Below, in pieces: positions 61,257 to 64,000 of a DNA stretch of 64,000 bases. The stretch is from positions 1,922,001 to 1,986,000 of the forward strand of contig OY783212.1 in assembly GCA_963678705.1 (NCBI GenBank). Direction: 5' to 3'. This DNA comes from Panorpa germanica (Eukaryota > Arthropoda > Insecta > Mecoptera > Panorpidae). The notes under the pieces are model-generated. The model was not told the DNA's origin. It did not search any database and saw only the letters and a list, made by a program, of their open reading frames with translations. Both the position numbers and the translations under genes were made by a program. Each line of letters begins with the position of its first letter. Position 1 is the first letter of the stretch.

Positions 61257-64000
61257 AGGTTTACCTGGTAAGGTCCTCGTCGTATTAGGAAGTAAGGAAT
61301 CCCTGACATGGACCTCATCAGGATCTTTACAACATCTCGACTGAAATTCTATGTAACTTGAATCAAATTACTTGTAATAACCTACAAACACTGTATTTAC
61401 CCACTGTACTCCCCATTCTGAGTGCATCGACACCACTGCAGTGCAGCGTTACGCTTCCACATATCTATCACGTAATTCCCCTCGTACAACGCTAAAATAT
61501 GAACTTCTAAATAAAACCATTAACTTCATACGGTTTAAAGAATAAAAATAAACATTCGAGAAAAATAATCAAATCGCAAAAAGTGGCAGAGTGAGTTTTG
61601 AAATACCAGCAGGGGTGGAATGCCAATGTTTCTGCTATGATACGAGAAGTTAGGAGGAGTAGAAAAAATAATGGAAAGGGAGTGGGGACTAGAATGTAGA
61701 ACAGACCATGAAACAACCCCATTAAATTTAATTCCATCTTAAATCGGACGCTGCACTGAGCACCCATTAGTAAATGGTATAAAAATACGAAAAAGTTTCG
61801 TTGGAAGTTTTGAATACTTCAACTTTCAAAAGATTTTCAATCATTATTTTTGGCTGAGGTTTTTTCTTTGCTTGTTAAGGAAATAACCCTATAACGTTTG
61901 TTTAAACTCTCGAAGAAAGAAAAGAGTTTATGGAAGCTATATTATACATACATACGGACAAATAACATTCAAAGTAAATGGGTAAAAATTATAAGAGAAA
62001 AAAATTATGCACTATACATATACTCGTATATAAAGAAATTATATTTCTTTATTTATAATTATATTATTGATACAAAGCTCGGTAAAAAAACGACCATATA
62101 CTCATGGATTCCATAGATAACATTAGAGGAATAATGAGAAAAAATAAAATAAATAATTTTTACACATGTCGTTTGAATGTTGGTACTATCTGAAAATCAT
62201 ATGGATTTGTCAATAGTGACATCACCTCCATGTCACCGTACGAACTTATTGAGTAATGTGATACTATAAATTAAGTTTTGATACTTTTATGGATTGGCAA
62301 GAAGATTCTATAAGCCAAAGCAACAACAATTTTATAAAATTAAATTAAATCAAACCTGAAACATTATTTATAGTAAGCATGTGTAAACATAGTAACATAG
62401 GCCCCGAAAATTTGGTTTGAAGTCATTTATAACTAGATACAATTGAATTTCTAGAAAAAGATACCCTTTCGCGTATTAGGATACTCATAAAACTTTTTAA
62501 GAACATCTTTTTAACGATTATAAAATGTTAACAAGTTCTTTTTAAGGATTAAAGGCTATAGAATAATAAAATGAGACTCTTTTAAATTCAACATTACTAG
62601 GTTTTGCTTAACGTTTTATTAACTACTCGTACTTTCTATTTAAACCCAGACTAGTTTAATGCATTTCTATTTACACAACTTTAGTGCAAATATATAAAAA
62701 CAAAAACTGTCAGCACCCACTGTACATTACGTATTCAGCCAAGAACACTTGCATCTCCCATCGTTATAGCCACAGAGCACAGGGATCATCCCCACCCCTC
62801 CTGTATCCTCTTCTACACCCACCCGTCATCCCAACAACGATATGTTATTTATGAACATAAGTCCAAGTTCTGTATTTTTTATTCCCTACAATCTGGTGCT
62901 CTGACTTAATGTTTTGGAACTAATCTTACAAACATTATTTCCCCTTCATATCACCCTCACTCTCACGTTCTCTGTCTCCCTCTCCCTCACCCTCTCCAAC
63001 CTTGGAACACAACACCAAAATGTCGCAATGGATTTACGGAAGAGTATATCCTTTAAAGTTATCACTTCTGTCATATGAAGTTAATAACACAGAAAACAAT
63101 TCAGTTGAGATGGAGTGAGAGGGGGAAACAGATGGTGAATGGGGAGGAACAAGGGGAGCTTTACGCTGCATTTTATTTGAAACGTTAAATATTACTTCGT
63201 GGTAGTGACATCTATAACGTTTTATATCAGGATTCAAGAACTTCTTAAATCTTAATGTTGATCTTCAATCATTCGTTCCCTTATGAAACTGCATCTCGTA
63301 TGGTTCATGAAATACTATATCCCTTAAATATGCTTATTCAGTATCATACACCCGCGTTCATTGAGGGCCCGAATCCGAAATAGTTTCGAACGACTATAGA
63401 TTCTAATAAGCATTTGTAAATTGGAAAGGGCTATTGTCTAATGTATGGTACAAACTGGTGCGACATAAAACATTTGTTGTAAGAAGTTGTACAACACGTT
63501 CACACTAGTGCGACATGCAACGTAATATGTACCTGCTTTAGAAAAAAATGTTGACACCGGTTGACAAGGGTCTATTGTTCAGCACGGATAAGAAAAAAAT
63601 CCATTGCAAAAATATACACCGGTATCTCCTTTTACAAATTCAATACTTGTGTGAATACTTTATTTATTTTATTGTTTTTGATATTGAATATAGAATCTTG
63701 TCAGGTCGGAAGGCTTAGTTTCATATACCATGTGCCATAATGAAGATGTTCTGTTAGCACCGGCAGTTTGTGTGATAATAGGTAGGAGATTATCGCACAA
63801 ACGGAGACGCAAATATTGGTTCGTCCTAGTCTACAAAGGAGAAAGGATTATGATGGAAATAATCTATTAGCTGATTTAATAAAGGACGATCTTCTCGATG
63901 GAGAACTACGGACTGATATAATTTTCGAATAAATTTATGCAAATTTCATTTGTCCATTTAAACACCATTTTAAATTAATTTTCTTTTATTTTCTAAACAC

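Larger units (their letters stand above)
45165..64000. other. No host exon recognised; presumed Sulf1 intron or upstream DNA rich in repeats
   Basis: I looked on the minus strand for the preceding Sulf1 exons and found none. The region is visibly less AT-rich than the rest of the window and holds the transposon fragments and dispersed repeats listed separately. Unlisted gaps, such as 47141-48150, 48285-50270, 50640-53120, 57640-58840 and 61260-64000, show no gene or element that I can support. Confidence 0.45.

Overview
This is a eukaryotic, very AT-rich window with spliced genes, GT-AG introns, AATAAA signals and many transposon remnants. The genes (pumilio, a SIAH-type RING protein, the beta subunit of succinyl-CoA ligase, MRNIP, Sulf1 and an acyl-CoA desaturase) and the style of the repeats point to an insect. 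The order cannot be fixed from the sequence alone. All exon coordinates were read by eye from splice sites and reading phase.

Layout. Bases 1-8446 hold no recognisable exon and are most likely pumilio intron. Bases 8447-11912 (+) encode the last eight coding exons of pumilio, including the full eight-repeat RNA-binding domain, followed by a long AT-rich 3' region with several matches to Pumilio's own target motif. Bases 17484-22445 are a giant inverted repeat whose arms are tandem arrays of a 146-147 bp unit. Just beyond it lie four clean 3' exons of a fatty acyl-CoA desaturase (-, 22959-23953), whose 5' exons are not found. The first of these exons abuts another stretch of the same repeat. 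Bases 25288-26417 are a non-autonomous mobile element with 461 bp inverted repeats and an 11 bp target duplication.

Bases 26798-28154 (+) encode a compact seven-exon SIAH-like RING protein. Convergent to it is succinyl-CoA ligase beta (-, 29767-35418), which is head to head with MRNIP (+, 36027-37398) across about 600 bp. MRNIP converges on Sulf1 (-, 39985-45164), of which ten 3' exons are present. The catalytic N-terminal exons of Sulf1 are not seen.

From 45165 to 64000 there is no recognisable host exon. This stretch is probably Sulf1 intron or upstream DNA. It looks less AT-rich and is crowded with degraded retrotransposon 3' ends, MITE-like elements and dispersed repeats, several of which have a sister copy elsewhere in the window.

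The genes are not an operon and do not share one pathway. They cover post-transcriptional control (pumilio), ubiquitin ligation, the TCA cycle, DNA-damage response, heparan-sulfate editing and lipid desaturation. The most unusual content is the palindromic satellite and its relation to the desaturase splice acceptor.
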